64,000 nucleotides of DNA from Phycisphaerales bacterium (GCA_020853095.1 JADYZN010000050.1:1-64000); one strand, 5' to 3'. Shown: positions 9,323 to 18,703, counted from the stretch's first letter. Notes: generated by a model from the sequence alone, not told the origin. A program made the numbers and translations.

Positions 9323-9330
9323 TCAACCAT
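9217..9330 (-). CDS. Possible 37-residue ORF overlapping the coaE stop
   Basis: An ATG at 9330 lies eight bases before the end of coaE in another frame, giving a short reading frame that starts MVELGRVPPVILAEHDF and ends at 9217. The overlap would allow translational coupling, but there is no Shine-Dalgarno sequence, no recognised domain and no hydrophobic segment. It may be chance. Confidence 0.2.
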   Translation of the reverse strand: MVELGRVPPVILAEHDFISFIERTSGRDRVYHTLTVY

Positions 9331-9979
9331 CCCGCACCGGCCTGTTTTGATCTGCCGGACCCGCCTGCTGTTTTGCTGAAAGTATTCGGGAAAGTACTGT
9401 TCTGACTTGATCGCGGGTAAATTCAAGGTCAGCGGTGTTACTGATGACATAATCGGACATTTTCTCCTTCTTGTCTAGGGGTGTTTGCAAAATTTCTCTT
9501 TTTTGCAACTCCTCCTCATCCCACCCCCGGCTTTGCCGCACCCGCGCCAGGCGCTGTTCACGGGGGGCCTTCACAAAGACCAGCACATCGCATTGACGAT
9601 CCCAGCCGGCCTCGACCAGAAGTGGCGTATCCCAAACAAAGGCAAGGACTTGCGCTTCATCGGCCGCGGTTCGCATGACCTGGTCCCGCCGTGCCGCCAC
9701 CCACGGATGCAGGAGCTGTTCCAGCCGTATTCGCTGGGCCGGATCGGCAAAAATTTTCCGGGCGATCCAATCCCGTCTCACCTGGCCGGCCTCATCCATT
9801 ACCTCTGTGCCCCACCACTGACAGAGGGTCTGCCGCACTTTGGGGTCCGCATACGCCTCCCGCACCTGCTCATCCGAGCCGATCACCAGGCAACCCATCT
9901 CACCGAACAACCCCGCCACGGTGCTTTTGCCGCTGCCGATCCCGCCCATGATCCCGATGATGGGTTTCCCATTGAACAC
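9323..9979 (-). CDS. coaE: Dephospho-CoA kinase
   Basis: Catalyses the last step of coenzyme A synthesis, phosphorylation of the 3'-OH of dephospho-CoA. The P-loop GIMGGIGSGKST starts close to the N-terminus. LLHPWVAARRDQV and the DTPLLVEAGWD region (dephospho-CoA site) follow, then VFVKAPREQRLARV. The GTG at 9979 (VFNGKPIIG) is chosen because longer frames would run back into the divergent argC promoter and gene; this gives 218 residues, normal for the family. It lies upstream of rho on the same strand. Confidence 0.9.
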   Translation of the reverse strand: MFNGKPIIGIMGGIGSGKSTVAGLFGEMGCLVIGSDEQVREAYADPKVRQTLCQWWGTEVMDEAGQVRRDWIARKIFADPAQRIRLEQLLHPWVAARRDQVMRTAADEAQVLAFVWDTPLLVEAGWDRQCDVLVFVKAPREQRLARVRQSRGWDEEELQKREILQTPLDKKEKMSDYVISNTADLEFTRDQVRTVLSRILSAKQQAGPADQNRPVRDG

Positions 9980-10052
9980 GACGCCATTTTCCCACAACCC
10001 GCACTCCCAATCCAGCAAATGATTCCAACCCGCCACGACGCCGGCCCGCTCC

Positions 10053-10081
10053 TTCGATCCCATCCGATTATCCGTTATACT
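10053..10081 (+). promoter_or_regulatory. Putative argC promoter giving a very short leader
   Basis: A good -10 TATACT (10076-10081) lies 17 bp after a poor -35 TTCGAT (10053-10058). The argC ATG at 10092 is only 10 bp past the -10, so the transcript would be leaderless or nearly so; no Shine-Dalgarno sequence is present. Confidence 0.5.
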
Positions 10082-10091
10082 CCCCGATCTT

Positions 10092-11060
10092 ATGAGCATT
10101 CGTGTCGGCATCGTCGGTATCAGCGGTTACGGCGGCGGCGAGGTGTTACGCCTGTGCGCCACCCATCCCTCGTTTGAACTGGTTTACGCCGCCGGCGAAT
10201 CATCGGCCGGTGCGAAACTGGTCGAAAAATTCCCCGGCATCGGCCGGCTCGGCGACCTGGTCATTCAGAAATGGAACCCCGCCGAACTGCCGGCGCTGGA
10301 TGTGCTGTTCGCATCGCTCCCCAGCGGCGAATCCAAATCGGCCCTCGCCCGCGTGCCCGCCTCGACCAAAATCGTCGATATCGGAGGCGACCATCGCTTT
10401 GTCGATGGCTGGACCTACGGCCTGGCCGATGTCTGGCCCGACCAGATCCGCAATCAATCCCGCATCGCCAACCCCGGCTGTTATCCGGCCGCATCGCTGG
10501 CGGCGCTGGCCCCCCTGCTGGCCCATCATCTGATCGACCCCGCGAGCATCATCATCGACGCCAAATCGGGCGTCAGCGGCGCCGGCCGGGGAGGCGGGTC
10601 CACCTTCGGGTACGCCGAGGTCAACGAAGACGTCTGCGCCTACGGCCTGCTCAAGCACGCCCACGTTCCCGAAATGACCAGCGCCCTCTCCCGCATCGGC
10701 GGCCAACCGGCGCAAATCACCTTCACCCCCCACCTGATCCCCATGACTCGCGGCATCCTGGCCACCTGTTACGCCGCCGGCAGCGCCACCACCGAACAAT
10801 GCCTGCAAGCCGCCCGTGAATTGTATCGGAACCGCCCCTTCGTCCGCGTGACCGACAAACCCCCGCACACCAAGTGGGCCTTGGGAACCAACCTCGTTTT
10901 CGTCTCCTACGCCGCCGATCCGCAGCGCAAGCTGGTGATGGCCCTGGGCGCCATCGACAACCTCGGCAAGGGAGCCGCCGGCCAGGCGATCCAAAACGCC
11001 AACCTGATCACCGGCCAGGCGGAAGACGCCGGCCTGCAAGGTACGGCCCTGTGGCCGTGA
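10092..11060 (+). CDS. argC: N-acetyl-gamma-glutamyl-phosphate reductase
   Basis: Reduces N-acetylglutamyl-5-phosphate to the semialdehyde with NADPH in arginine synthesis. The Rossmann motif GISGYGGGEVLRL is at the N-terminus, the catalytic cysteine lies in NPGCYPAA, and SGVSGAGRG plus the HxPEM and FTPHLIPMTRGI segments complete the active site. The 322 residues are close to the usual length. It stands alone here; argG is 47 kb away in the window, so arginine genes are scattered. Confidence 0.96.
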   Translation: MSIRVGIVGISGYGGGEVLRLCATHPSFELVYAAGESSAGAKLVEKFPGIGRLGDLVIQKWNPAELPALDVLFASLPSGESKSALARVPASTKIVDIGGDHRFVDGWTYGLADVWPDQIRNQSRIANPGCYPAASLAALAPLLAHHLIDPASIIIDAKSGVSGAGRGGGSTFGYAEVNEDVCAYGLLKHAHVPEMTSALSRIGGQPAQITFTPHLIPMTRGILATCYAAGSATTEQCLQAARELYRNRPFVRVTDKPPHTKWALGTNLVFVSYAADPQRKLVMALGAIDNLGKGAAGQAIQNANLITGQAEDAGLQGTALWP

Positions 11061-11083
11061 CGTTTCCTAAATGATTTTGATGA

Positions 11084-11617
11084 TTAAAACTGCTGGCTGG
11101 ACTCGGGCACGATGACCACCTTGTCCAGCAGGATGTAGTTGCGCCCGCGATATTCGGTCACGACGCCGGAGATTTTGAATTTCAAGTCCCGGCTCGTGCG
11201 CGTCAGCTCGTTTTCTATCGCCATCAGTTTCAGATTGGGCAACAAAATCAACGGCGGATCCTTCATCGCCTTGCCATCGGAATCAAAGGTGAATTCCATC
11301 TGCTGGCCATCGGCGCTGCGGGTCAGATGGCCGACGCGATCCACGACCAACGTCCCTTCGCGCAACACGTTGACACTGGGCGCGCCCGGCGCAACCGCGG
11401 CCGGGCCGCTGGTCTTGTCGGTCGTCGGCGCATCGGGGGCCGGTTGCAACGGCTTGGGGGCCGAATTGCCCGGCCGCAACAGCCGGTCCATCTCACGATC
11501 AGCGCGTTGTGAACCGGTCTCGCCGGGCTGGGTGGAAGGCTGCGTGGACGGTTCGGCCCATGCGAACAACGCCGCCGACAAAACCAGCCCGCCAAGGATC
11601 ATCGTGTATCGACTCAT
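11084..11617 (-). CDS. Small exported protein of unknown function
   Basis: A 177-residue protein whose first 21 residues (MSRYTMILGGLVLSAALFAWA) form a signal peptide. A Pro/Thr/Ser-rich stretch (PSTQPSTQPGETG and following) leads to a beta-rich C-terminal half of about 90 residues including VTEYRGRNYILLDKVVIVP. The last segment resembles a small barrel seen in planctomycete secreted proteins, but I do not recognise a named family. GGAG precedes this ATG. The gene lies 32 bp downstream of pyrB and may share its transcript without a functional link. Confidence 0.65.
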   Translation of the reverse strand: MSRYTMILGGLVLSAALFAWAEPSTQPSTQPGETGSQRADREMDRLLRPGNSAPKPLQPAPDAPTTDKTSGPAAVAPGAPSVNVLREGTLVVDRVGHLTRSADGQQMEFTFDSDGKAMKDPPLILLPNLKLMAIENELTRTSRDLKFKISGVVTEYRGRNYILLDKVVIVPESSQQF

Positions 11618-11649
11618 GAGAACTCCGTTTTCTGGAGAAGCACCGGCCT

Positions 11650-12591
11650 TCAGGCTCCCTGCGTCTGCGTCACCAGGTACAACACCGCCATGCGCACCGC
11701 CAGGCCGTTGGTGACCTGCGTCAGGATTCCGCTCTGAGGCCCGTCGGCGATGTCCGATGAAATCTCGATCCCCCGGTTCATCGGCCCGGGGTGCATGACA
11801 AAGACATCTTTTTTGCACCGCTGAAACCGATCCCAGGTCAGGCCGTACATGCGGGTAAACTCGCGAACCGAGGGAAACTGGCTGCTCTTGATCCGCTCAA
11901 ACTGCACCCGCAGCATGTTGATCACGTCCACCTGTCCGATGATCGAATCCAGATCGTTGGTCACCTTCGCCCCCATCGCCTCGAAACTTTTGCCGACCAT
12001 CGTCGCCGGCCCGACCAGAATGACCTGCGCCCCCATCTTCGTCAGCCCCCACACGTTGGACCGCGCCACCCGGCTGTGGGCGATGTCCCCCACGATCGCC
12101 ACCTTCAACCCCTCGATTTTTCCGAACCGTTCGCGGATGGTGTACAGGTCCAGCAGCCCCTGCGTGGGATGTTCGTGGGCGCCGTCGCCGGCGTTGATCA
12201 CGCACGACCGCACGCTGCGCGCCAGAAGATGCGCCGAACCGGCGGCCGGATGGCGGATGACGATCACGTCCGTCCCCATCGCCTCGATGTTGCGGGCGGT
12301 GTCGATCAGCGTTTCCCCCTTGCTGACGCTGGACCCTTTTTCCGAAAAATCGATCGTGTCGGCCGACAACCGCTGCGCCGCCAGTTGAAAACTGGTGCGC
12401 GTCCGCGTCGAATCCTCCCAGAACGCATTGACCACCACGCGCCCCCGCAGCGCCGGCACTTTTTTAATGCTCCGCGTCGAGACTTCCTTGAACGAGTCGG
12501 CCGTGTCCAGAATCGTCCCGATCTCCGGCGCGGACAACTCCTCCAGCCCCAGCAGATGCTTTCGATTCCATACCGCTTTCGATTCGGTCAT
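11650..12591 (-). CDS. pyrB: Aspartate carbamoyltransferase catalytic subunit
   Basis: Condenses carbamoyl phosphate with aspartate, the committed step of pyrimidine synthesis. The carbamoyl-phosphate loop reads FWEDSTRTRTSF, with KGETLIDT, the HPAAGSAH segment (usually HPxxGA), the HPTQGLLD motif and the C-terminal HPGPMNRGIEI also present. The 313 residues are typical for the catalytic chain. It overlaps pyrR by 4 bp (ATGA). No regulatory subunit gene lies nearby, as in many bacteria that use PyrR control. Confidence 0.96.
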   Translation of the reverse strand: MTESKAVWNRKHLLGLEELSAPEIGTILDTADSFKEVSTRSIKKVPALRGRVVVNAFWEDSTRTRTSFQLAAQRLSADTIDFSEKGSSVSKGETLIDTARNIEAMGTDVIVIRHPAAGSAHLLARSVRSCVINAGDGAHEHPTQGLLDLYTIRERFGKIEGLKVAIVGDIAHSRVARSNVWGLTKMGAQVILVGPATMVGKSFEAMGAKVTNDLDSIIGQVDVINMLRVQFERIKSSQFPSVREFTRMYGLTWDRFQRCKKDVFVMHPGPMNRGIEISSDIADGPQSGILTQVTNGLAVRMAVLYLVTQTQGA

Positions 12592-13169
12592 GGTTGAGCC
12601 GCCCTCGGATCGTTTCGGGTTCCGGTCGGTGAAGCAACGGAATTTTCCACCCGCACTTCATCCACGCCGTCGTTCTCCACCAGGTGTACGTTCACCCGCT
12701 GATCGGCCTGCACATCCAGCAGTTCCAATCCCACAAAATCCGCCTGGATCGGCAATTCCCGCCCGCCGCGCCGATCCACCAGCACCGCCAGCCGAATGAC
12801 GCTCGGCCGTCCAAAATCCGCCAGCGCATCCAGCGCCGCTCGGATCGACCGGCCGGTGAACAACACGTCATCCACCAGCAACATCGGCCTTCCATCCAGT
12901 TCCAGATTGATTTGGGTCGGCCGAACCAGCGGCCTGGGGCCGATCTCCGACAAATCATCCCGGTACAGCGTGATATCCAAAACCCCCCGACCGATCTGAT
13001 CAAACCCCCGCGACGACAACGTCTCCGCCAGCCGCCCGGCCAGCGTCTCCCCCCGCGTGCGAATGCCGATGACGTTGAGCGGCCGGCCGGGCACAAATTC
13101 CCCCGCCACACGCTCCGCCAGACGGTCAATCGCCGATTTTACCTCCCGCTTGTCAAACACCTTGTGCAT
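12588..13169 (-). CDS. pyrR: Bifunctional pyr operon regulator / uracil phosphoribosyltransferase
   Basis: A 193-residue phosphoribosyltransferase-fold protein. The PRPP motif MLLVDDVLFTGRSIRAAL is intact, and the N-terminal IGIRTRGETLA and the ALVDRRGGRELP region match PyrR. In many bacteria PyrR binds pyr mRNA in response to UMP and causes attenuation; here it precedes pyrB directly. The 62-bp gap upstream is too short to hold a classical PyrR attenuator, so its RNA target, if any, is not evident. The C-terminal 20 residues are an extra tail. Confidence 0.93.
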   Translation of the reverse strand: MHKVFDKREVKSAIDRLAERVAGEFVPGRPLNVIGIRTRGETLAGRLAETLSSRGFDQIGRGVLDITLYRDDLSEIGPRPLVRPTQINLELDGRPMLLVDDVLFTGRSIRAALDALADFGRPSVIRLAVLVDRRGGRELPIQADFVGLELLDVQADQRVNVHLVENDGVDEVRVENSVASPTGTRNDPRAAQP

Positions 13170-13210
13170 CGCGACCTAAAGGTAATCGCCGACGCCGCCA
13201 ACAACAAGCG

Positions 13211-13227
13211 TGCCGGCCCGGCCGGCA
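13211..13227. repeat. GC-rich palindrome between acnA and pyrR
   Basis: TGCCGGCC and GGCCGGCA are exact inverted repeats around one central C. It lies 4 bp past the aconitase stop, where it could act as a transcript-end hairpin, although no U-tract follows. GGCCGG-type words are frequent throughout this genome segment. Confidence 0.4.
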
Positions 13228-13231
13228 TTTC

Positions 13232-16024
13232 TCAGCGTTTGCCCGACAACATCTGCCGCAACACCGTATGAAGAATCCCGCCATTGCGGAAATAATCGAT
13301 CTCCACCGGCGTATCGATCCGGCAGGTGGTCACAAATTCAATCGGCGCCTGACCCGCGATCGTCACGCGAACCGGTACATCCGCCATCGGCTTCAATTGA
13401 TCGTCGATCCGGATCGTGATCTGCCCCACGCCGGTCAATCCCAAGCTCGATCGCGTCTGCCCTTTCTTATATTGCAGCGGCAGCACGCCCATGCCCACCA
13501 GGTTGGAACGGTGAATGCGCTCAAACGACTCGGCGATGACCGCCTTGACCCCAAGCAGGTACACGCCCTTGGCCGCCCAGTCGCGGCTGGAACCCATGCC
13601 GTAATCCTTGCCGGCCAGCACCACCAGCGGAACCCCGTCCGCCTGATATTTCATCGACGCATCGTAAATGCTCATCACCTCGCCCGTGGGCAGATATTTG
13701 GTGACGCCCCCTTCCGTCCCCGGCGCCAGCAAATTGCGCAGCCGGATGTTGGCGAACGTCCCGCGGGTCATCACCCGGTCGTTGCCCCGCCGCGAGCCAT
13801 AGCTGTTGAAATCCAGCACGCCCACGCCGTTTTCCTGCAAAAACCGCCCGGCCGGCGAATCCTTCTTGATCGAACCGGCCGGCGAAATGTGGTCGGTGGT
13901 GACCGAATCGCCCACCATCACCAGCACACTGGCGTTTTCAATCGGCTTGATCGGCTTGAGATCGTGCGACAAGTTCGTGAAAAACGGCGGCTCCTGGATA
14001 TAAGTGCTGGCGTCGTCAAAATTGAACAGCTCGCCACCCTTGACCGGAATCTCGTTCCACTGCGGATTGCCCTGGGCCACGTCCGCGTATTCCTTGCGGA
14101 ACATGTCGGCCGACACGCACGACGCGATGAGATCGCTGACTTCCTGCTGGGTGGGCCAGATGTCGCGCAGATAAACCTTTTCACCCTTGGCGTTCTTGCC
14201 GATCGGCTCATCCATCAGGTTCACATCCACCGAACCGGCCAGCGCGAACGCCACCACCAGCGGCGGCGACGCGAGATAGTTCGCCTTGACGTGCGGATTG
14301 ATCCGCCCTTCAAAGTTGCGGTTTCCAGACAACACCGCCGCCGCGACCAGGTCCCCCTTCTCCACCGCGCCGGCGACCGCGTCGGGCAGCGGGCCTGAAT
14401 TGCCGATGCAGGTCATGCACCCATAACCGGTGGTCTGAAATCCCAGCGCATCGAGATATTTGCTCAGTCCCGACTTGTCGAAATAATCCGTCACAACCCG
14501 TGACCCCGGCGAAAGGCTGGTTTTGACGTAAGGCGGCACCTTCAGCCCCTTTTCCACCGCCTTTTTCGCCACCAGACCCGCCGCGATCATCACCGATGGA
14601 TTGGAGGTGTTGGTGCAACTGGTGATGGCCGCGATCACCACGTCGCCGTGGGTCATCTTCACCCATTGATCATCCAACACGGTGATCGCCGAACCGGGCT
14701 GGCCCTTGATTTGCTCGGCCTTGCACGCTTCGCGGGCGGTCACCTCCGGCAACACGTCGGCGGGCGACTCGCCCGACCAGCGATCCAGCCGCGGCATGGT
14801 TGATTCGTCAACCTGTTTCTTGAAAACATCCACCAGCGCGGATCGGAACGCCTGCTTGACGCCTCGCAGCTCCACCCGATCCTGCGGCCGGCGCGGGCCG
14901 GCCATCGACGGCTGAACCGTCGACAGGTCCAGCTCCAGCTTTTCCGTGAAATTCGGCTCAACGTTCGATTGCCGCCACAAACCCTGTTCCTTGCAGTATC
15001 GCTCCACCAGATCAATCTGGGCTTCGGACCGGCCGGTCAATCGAAGATAACTCAGCGTCTGGTCATCCACCGGGAAAAACCCGATGGTCGCCCCGTATTC
15101 GGGGGCCATGTTGCCGATGGTGGCGCGGTCGGCCACCGACATGCGGGCCAGCCCCTCGCCATAAAATTCAACGAATTTCTCCACCACACCATGCGACCGC
15201 AGAATCTGCGTGATCACCAGCACCAGGTCGGTCGCGGTCGATCCTTCGGGCAACTGGCCATGCAGCTTGAATCCCACCACCTGCGGCGTGACCATGTAGA
15301 TCGGCTGGCCCAGCATGCACGCCTCGGCCTCGATCCCACCCACGCCCCAACCCACGACCCCCAACCCGTTGATCATCGTCGTGTGCGAATCGGTCCCCAC
15401 CAGCGAATCAGGGAACGCCACCCCATCACGCACCTGCACCACCTTGGCCAGATATTCAAGATTCACCTGGTGAACGATCCCCGTCGCCGGCGGAACCACC
15501 GAAAAATTCTGAAACGCCTTCTGCCCCCACTTCAAAAATTCATATCGTTCGCGGTTGCGTTCAAATTCCTTCTGGGAGTTCAACAGCAAGGCGGCCGCGC
15601 TGCCATATTCATCCACCTGCACCGAGTGGTCGATCACCAGGTCCACCGGAACCAGCGGATTGATCTTCTGCGGATCGCCGCCGGCCCGTTTCATCGCCGA
15701 CCGCATCGCCGCCAAATCCACCACCGCCGGCACGCCGGTAAAATCCTGCAAAATCACGCGGGCGGGCTTGAAGGGCAATTCCACCGGTTCGAGCTTGGCC
15801 GCGTTCCACCCCGCCAGCCGCTTCACATCCTCCTCGTTGACCTGAAAATTGTCCATGTTCCGCAAGGCGCTCTCCAACAGCACCTTGATGGAAAACGGCA
15901 TCCGGTCCAGACTCCCCAGCCCCAACTCGGCCAACCGCGCCAGCCGATACCCCTTGAGCTCCCCGGCCTTGCTCTTGATCGTGAATTGCGAACCAAACGG
16001 ATTGGATTGATTGTTGTTGGCCAT
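13232..16024 (-). CDS. acnA: Aconitate hydratase A
   Basis: Isomerises citrate to isocitrate in the TCA cycle. The 930-residue length fits the AcnA/IRP type. Iron-sulfur ligands are in [13 protein letters not shown] and the second motif [15 protein letters not shown]; substrate residues lie in [15 protein letters not shown], and the swivelling domain carries [14 protein letters not shown]. The ATG at 16024 ([11 protein letters not shown]) with GAGAG upstream is preferred to a TTG seven codons earlier. It lies alone, with a hairpin repeat element upstream. Confidence 0.96.
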   Translation of the reverse strand: MANNNQSNPFGSQFTIKSKAGELKGYRLARLAELGLGSLDRMPFSIKVLLESALRNMDNFQVNEEDVKRLAGWNAAKLEPVELPFKPARVILQDFTGVPAVVDLAAMRSAMKRAGGDPQKINPLVPVDLVIDHSVQVDEYGSAAALLLNSQKEFERNRERYEFLKWGQKAFQNFSVVPPATGIVHQVNLEYLAKVVQVRDGVAFPDSLVGTDSHTTMINGLGVVGWGVGGIEAEACMLGQPIYMVTPQVVGFKLHGQLPEGSTATDLVLVITQILRSHGVVEKFVEFYGEGLARMSVADRATIGNMAPEYGATIGFFPVDDQTLSYLRLTGRSEAQIDLVERYCKEQGLWRQSNVEPNFTEKLELDLSTVQPSMAGPRRPQDRVELRGVKQAFRSALVDVFKKQVDESTMPRLDRWSGESPADVLPEVTAREACKAEQIKGQPGSAITVLDDQWVKMTHGDVVIAAITSCTNTSNPSVMIAAGLVAKKAVEKGLKVPPYVKTSLSPGSRVVTDYFDKSGLSKYLDALGFQTTGYGCMTCIGNSGPLPDAVAGAVEKGDLVAAAVLSGNRNFEGRINPHVKANYLASPPLVVAFALAGSVDVNLMDEPIGKNAKGEKVYLRDIWPTQQEVSDLIASCVSADMFRKEYADVAQGNPQWNEIPVKGGELFNFDDASTYIQEPPFFTNLSHDLKPIKPIENASVLVMVGDSVTTDHISPAGSIKKDSPAGRFLQENGVGVLDFNSYGSRRGNDRVMTRGTFANIRLRNLLAPGTEGGVTKYLPTGEVMSIYDASMKYQADGVPLVVLAGKDYGMGSSRDWAAKGVYLLGVKAVIAESFERIHRSNLVGMGVLPLQYKKGQTRSSLGLTGVGQITIRIDDQLKPMADVPVRVTIAGQAPIEFVTTCRIDTPVEIDYFRNGGILHTVLRQMLSGKR

Positions 16025-16152
16025 AATGCTCTCGTACGTTGTCAAAAATTACCCGGCAAACCCAAAAACCAATCTTATGCGCCCCGCCAGTCCTCCTCAA
16101 GCCAACCGGATAAACCCATTTTTGATCAACCCTCCAATCCCGCCGCCCCCTC

Positions 16153-16222
16153 TGGAGGGCGTCGCTCCGCGACGCCGCCTTTCCCCTCAACCAACCCCGG
16201 CGGCGGAGACCGCAGCCCTCCA
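16153..16222. repeat. Dispersed hairpin repeat element, copy A
   Basis: A 70-bp unit bounded by TGGAGGGC and GCCCTCCA. Its left part is the perfect hairpin GGCGTCGC-TCC-GCGACGCC and its right part a degenerate GGCGGCGG/CCGCAGCC stem. The same left hairpin and termini recur at 47988-48084. It sits in the 287-bp gap between acnA and the lipoprotein gene at 16312, which holds no other feature I can support. Confidence 0.75.
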
Positions 16223-16311
16223 TTGTCACCGCGCGCACCGGAAGAATAAATTGCACCCCGCCATCCCGTTGCATAAAGTAGCCCCGCACAATTTCACTTA
16301 AGGAGAATCGT

Positions 16312-16800
16312 ATGCGACAAATTGCCATCATCGGCCTGTGCATCGCCGCATTGGGTGCGGCCGGTTGTCAGAATCAGAGCGCCACCGAAGCCAAACGCCA
16401 GCAGGACCGCATGGCCATCCAGTTCTCACAGATGGAACGCCAGCGCGACCAGGCCAACGAACAACTCAACTCGCTGCGCACGGAGTTGTCGGCCGCAAAA
16501 CAACAACTCGAACAGGCCCAACAGCAAATCGCCACCCTGCAAACCCAATCCCAGCAGGACCAGGCACAAGCCGACGCTGCAAATCAAAAAGCCAAACAGC
16601 TTCAAGCCCAGTTGGATCAGGCAAATTTCAAATTGGCCGAATTGCAGAAGCAGGTAGACACCATGACCGACCGGAACAAATCATTGACCGAGCAGAATGC
16701 CGACCTGAAAGCCCAGCTCGAATCCTCCCCTGCTCAACCCACCGCGCCGGCCGCCCCCGCGGATTCTTCACAACCCTCCACCCGCCAAATGATGCCCTGA
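16312..16800 (+). CDS. Coiled-coil lipoprotein
   Basis: A 162-residue protein with a lipoprotein signal (MRQIAIIGLCIAALGAAGC, cysteine at 19). Residues 30-135 form a continuous heptad-rich coiled coil dominated by Gln, Ala, Leu and Glu, and the C-terminal tail is Pro/Ala/Ser-rich. It would be anchored to a membrane and extend into the periplasm, perhaps as a spacer or Lpp-like structural protein; that role is inferred from shape only. AAGGAG lies 7 nt before the ATG. Transcription ends at the hairpin shared with rpsG. Confidence 0.8.
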   Translation: MRQIAIIGLCIAALGAAGCQNQSATEAKRQQDRMAIQFSQMERQRDQANEQLNSLRTELSAAKQQLEQAQQQIATLQTQSQQDQAQADAANQKAKQLQAQLDQANFKLAELQKQVDTMTDRNKSLTEQNADLKAQLESSPAQPTAPAAPADSSQPSTRQMMP

Positions 16801-16836
16801 CCGTGAATCGAACCCTCAAACCGGACATTAAAAAGA

Positions 16837-16865
16837 AGGCCGACCCAACCGGGCCGGCCTTTTTC
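16837..16865. terminator. Bidirectional terminator between the coiled-coil lipoprotein and rpsG
   Basis: AGGCCGACCC (16837-16846) pairs with GGGCCGGCCT (16851-16860) with one mismatch around an AACC loop, followed by TTTT and preceded by AAAAAG. It works for both convergent genes. Confidence 0.85.
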
Positions 16866-16892
16866 GTTTCTTGAATCAAAAACAACCGGAAC

Positions 16893-17369
16893 TTACCACG
16901 CGAAATGCGCGAACGCCTTGTTCGAATCGGCCATGCGATGCGTATTTTCGCGAGTGGACATCGCCTTGCCTTCCTTCTTGTACGCGCCCATCAGCTCATC
17001 GGCCAATCGCTGGCTCATGGGCCGGCCGCCGCTGTCGCGACAGGCTTCCAGAATCCATCGAAACGCCAGCGACTGCTGCCGGCGCTTGTTGACCTGCATC
17101 GGAACCTGGTAGTTGGCCCCGCCCACCCGGCGGCTGCGAACTTCCACGTACGGCTTGACGTTGTTCACCGCGGTCTCGAACAATTCCAGCGGCGGAACGT
17201 CCTTGAGCTTCTTGGTCGCGATGTCCATCGCATCATAAAAGATGGTCTGCGCCACCGACTTCTTGCCCGACCACATCAGGCAATTGATGAACTTGCTGAC
17301 CAGCTTGCTGTTGTAGCGCGGGTCAGGCTTCAGAATCGTTTCGCTTGCGGTAAATTTTTTGTAAGCCAT
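16893..17369 (-). CDS. rpsG: 30S ribosomal protein S7
   Basis: The 158 residues match S7, which binds the 3' domain of 16S rRNA and shapes the E site: [18 protein letters not shown] near the N-terminus, then [20 protein letters not shown], the beta-hairpin [17 protein letters not shown] and the C-terminal [17 protein letters not shown]. It is downstream of rpsL as in the str operon, but fusA and tufA do not follow; the operon ends here at a terminator. A short membrane ORF separates it from rpsL. Confidence 0.98.
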   Translation of the reverse strand: MAYKKFTASETILKPDPRYNSKLVSKFINCLMWSGKKSVAQTIFYDAMDIATKKLKDVPPLELFETAVNNVKPYVEVRSRRVGGANYQVPMQVNKRRQQSLAFRWILEACRDSGGRPMSQRLADELMGAYKKEGKAMSTRENTHRMADSNKAFAHFAW

Positions 17370-17390
17370 CTGACTTTTCTTCCGTTATTC

Positions 17391-17510
17391 CTATCGCCTC
17401 AGCCACCAGATCGCCACCAGAAGCAGGACCGTCACAAAGATGCAGACAAAAATGACGCTCTTCAAATCCTGCTTAACGCCGGTCGACGTGACCTCCATCA
17501 AAAAACACAT
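17391..17510 (-). CDS. Small single-pass membrane protein ORF between rpsL and rpsG
   Basis: An ATG six bases after the rpsL stop opens a 39-codon frame (35 codons from the second ATG at 17498). The N-terminal half is hydrophilic (MEVTSTGVKQDLKS), followed by one strongly hydrophobic helix, IFVCIFVTVLLLVAIWW, and the basic end LRR. AAGG lies just before the first ATG. It ends 21 bp before rpsG, so it would be translated in the str operon. The layout (short polar N-terminus, helix, Arg tail) is typical of genuine small membrane proteins. I recognise no family. Confidence 0.55.
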   Translation of the reverse strand: MCFLMEVTSTGVKQDLKSVIFVCIFVTVLLLVAIWWLRR

Positions 17511-17516
17511 CGGACC

Positions 17517-17888
<372 letters not shown>

Positions 17889-17917
17889 GGGCTTCCTTTT
17901 GGGTCTACTGACAAAGA

Positions 17918-17940
17918 CACTTCCGCGACAGGCGGAAGTG
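17918..17940 (-). promoter_or_regulatory. Perfect stem-loop in the rpsL 5' leader
   Basis: CACTTCCGC (17918-17926) and GCGGAAGTG (17932-17940) form a 9-bp stem with a 5-nt loop, between the promoter and the Shine-Dalgarno sequence. It lacks a U-tract, so it may protect the message or bind a regulator rather than terminate. Ribosomal operons are often autoregulated at such structures. Confidence 0.6.
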
Positions 17941-17951
17941 CGAAGTCCGGT

Positions 17952-17979
17952 AGTATAAAAAATCCCCAACGCTTGGCAA
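17952..17979 (-). promoter_or_regulatory. Sigma-70-type promoter of rpsL-rpsG
   Basis: On the minus strand, TTGCCA (17979-17974) and TATACT (17957-17952) are 16 bp apart, preceding a leader of roughly 55-60 nt. This is the clearest housekeeping promoter in the window together with that at 18824. Confidence 0.75.
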
Positions 17980-18052
17980 GCCCCATGAAACGTAATTTAT
18001 CCCGTCCCATCGCCATCCCCCTGTTTGTTAAGGAAATGAAAGGTATCCCAAC

Positions 18053-18703
18053 TCAAGCCTTTTGACCTCCTTGCGCCGCCTTCACCGCCTCAAATGCCAG
18101 CTCCACCGCCGTTTCCAGCCCCACGCACCCCGTATTGATCGATAAATCGTAATTCCTCGCATCGCTCATCATCCGGCCGGTCATCCCCTGGATGAACTTC
18201 TCGCGCTCCTTGTCCACCCGGTCGATCATCGCCCGGGCCTCCTCATCGCTGGCCAGCTTGAATGCCCCTCTCACCGCCCCCACCCGGCCGGCCGGGGGTG
18301 CATGCAGAAAGATCCGCACCAACCGAGGATGCTCCCGCAGCGTCCAAAACGCCCCCCGACCGATCGACACCACGTTTCGACGTTGTGCGATTTCCTCAAT
18401 AATTCGCGATTCCACCGCAAACAACCCCGCATCCCGAACCGGCGGCCCAGGAATCGGCGCATACGCGATCTCCGGCGGCCCAACCGCCAGCGAATCAATC
18501 AATCGCTCCCAAAAACTCGACAACCGTTCATCCCACCGCTGAAGATTCGCCTCGCTCGTTCCGATCTGCTCCGCCGCCAGCCTCAATATCTCCCGATCCA
18601 GATACAAATATCCCAGCCGTGCCGCCAGCTTCTGACCCACGACCGCCCCACCCGCACCCAGTTGCCGCGATATGGTCACCGTCCAGGGAGACTCCTCGAT
18701 CAT
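18053..18703 (-). CDS. Cytidylate-kinase-like P-loop protein
   Basis: A 216-residue member of the cytidylate-kinase-like family. The N-terminal TISRQLGAGGAVVGQKLA occupies the P-loop position, though it lacks a canonical GxxxxGKS/T. LYLDREIL, then VVSIGRGAFW, then VRIFLHAPPAGRV follow, and the DKEREKFIQGMTG and YDLSINTG segments match the LID and base-binding regions. Relatives are annotated as nucleoside monophosphate kinases but most are untested. The ATG at 18703 (MIEESPWT) has GGAG at the right distance, unlike the ATG two codons upstream. It appears monocistronic. Confidence 0.8.
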   Translation of the reverse strand: MIEESPWTVTISRQLGAGGAVVGQKLAARLGYLYLDREILRLAAEQIGTSEANLQRWDERLSSFWERLIDSLAVGPPEIAYAPIPGPPVRDAGLFAVESRIIEEIAQRRNVVSIGRGAFWTLREHPRLVRIFLHAPPAGRVGAVRGAFKLASDEEARAMIDRVDKEREKFIQGMTGRMMSDARNYDLSINTGCVGLETAVELAFEAVKAAQGGQKA

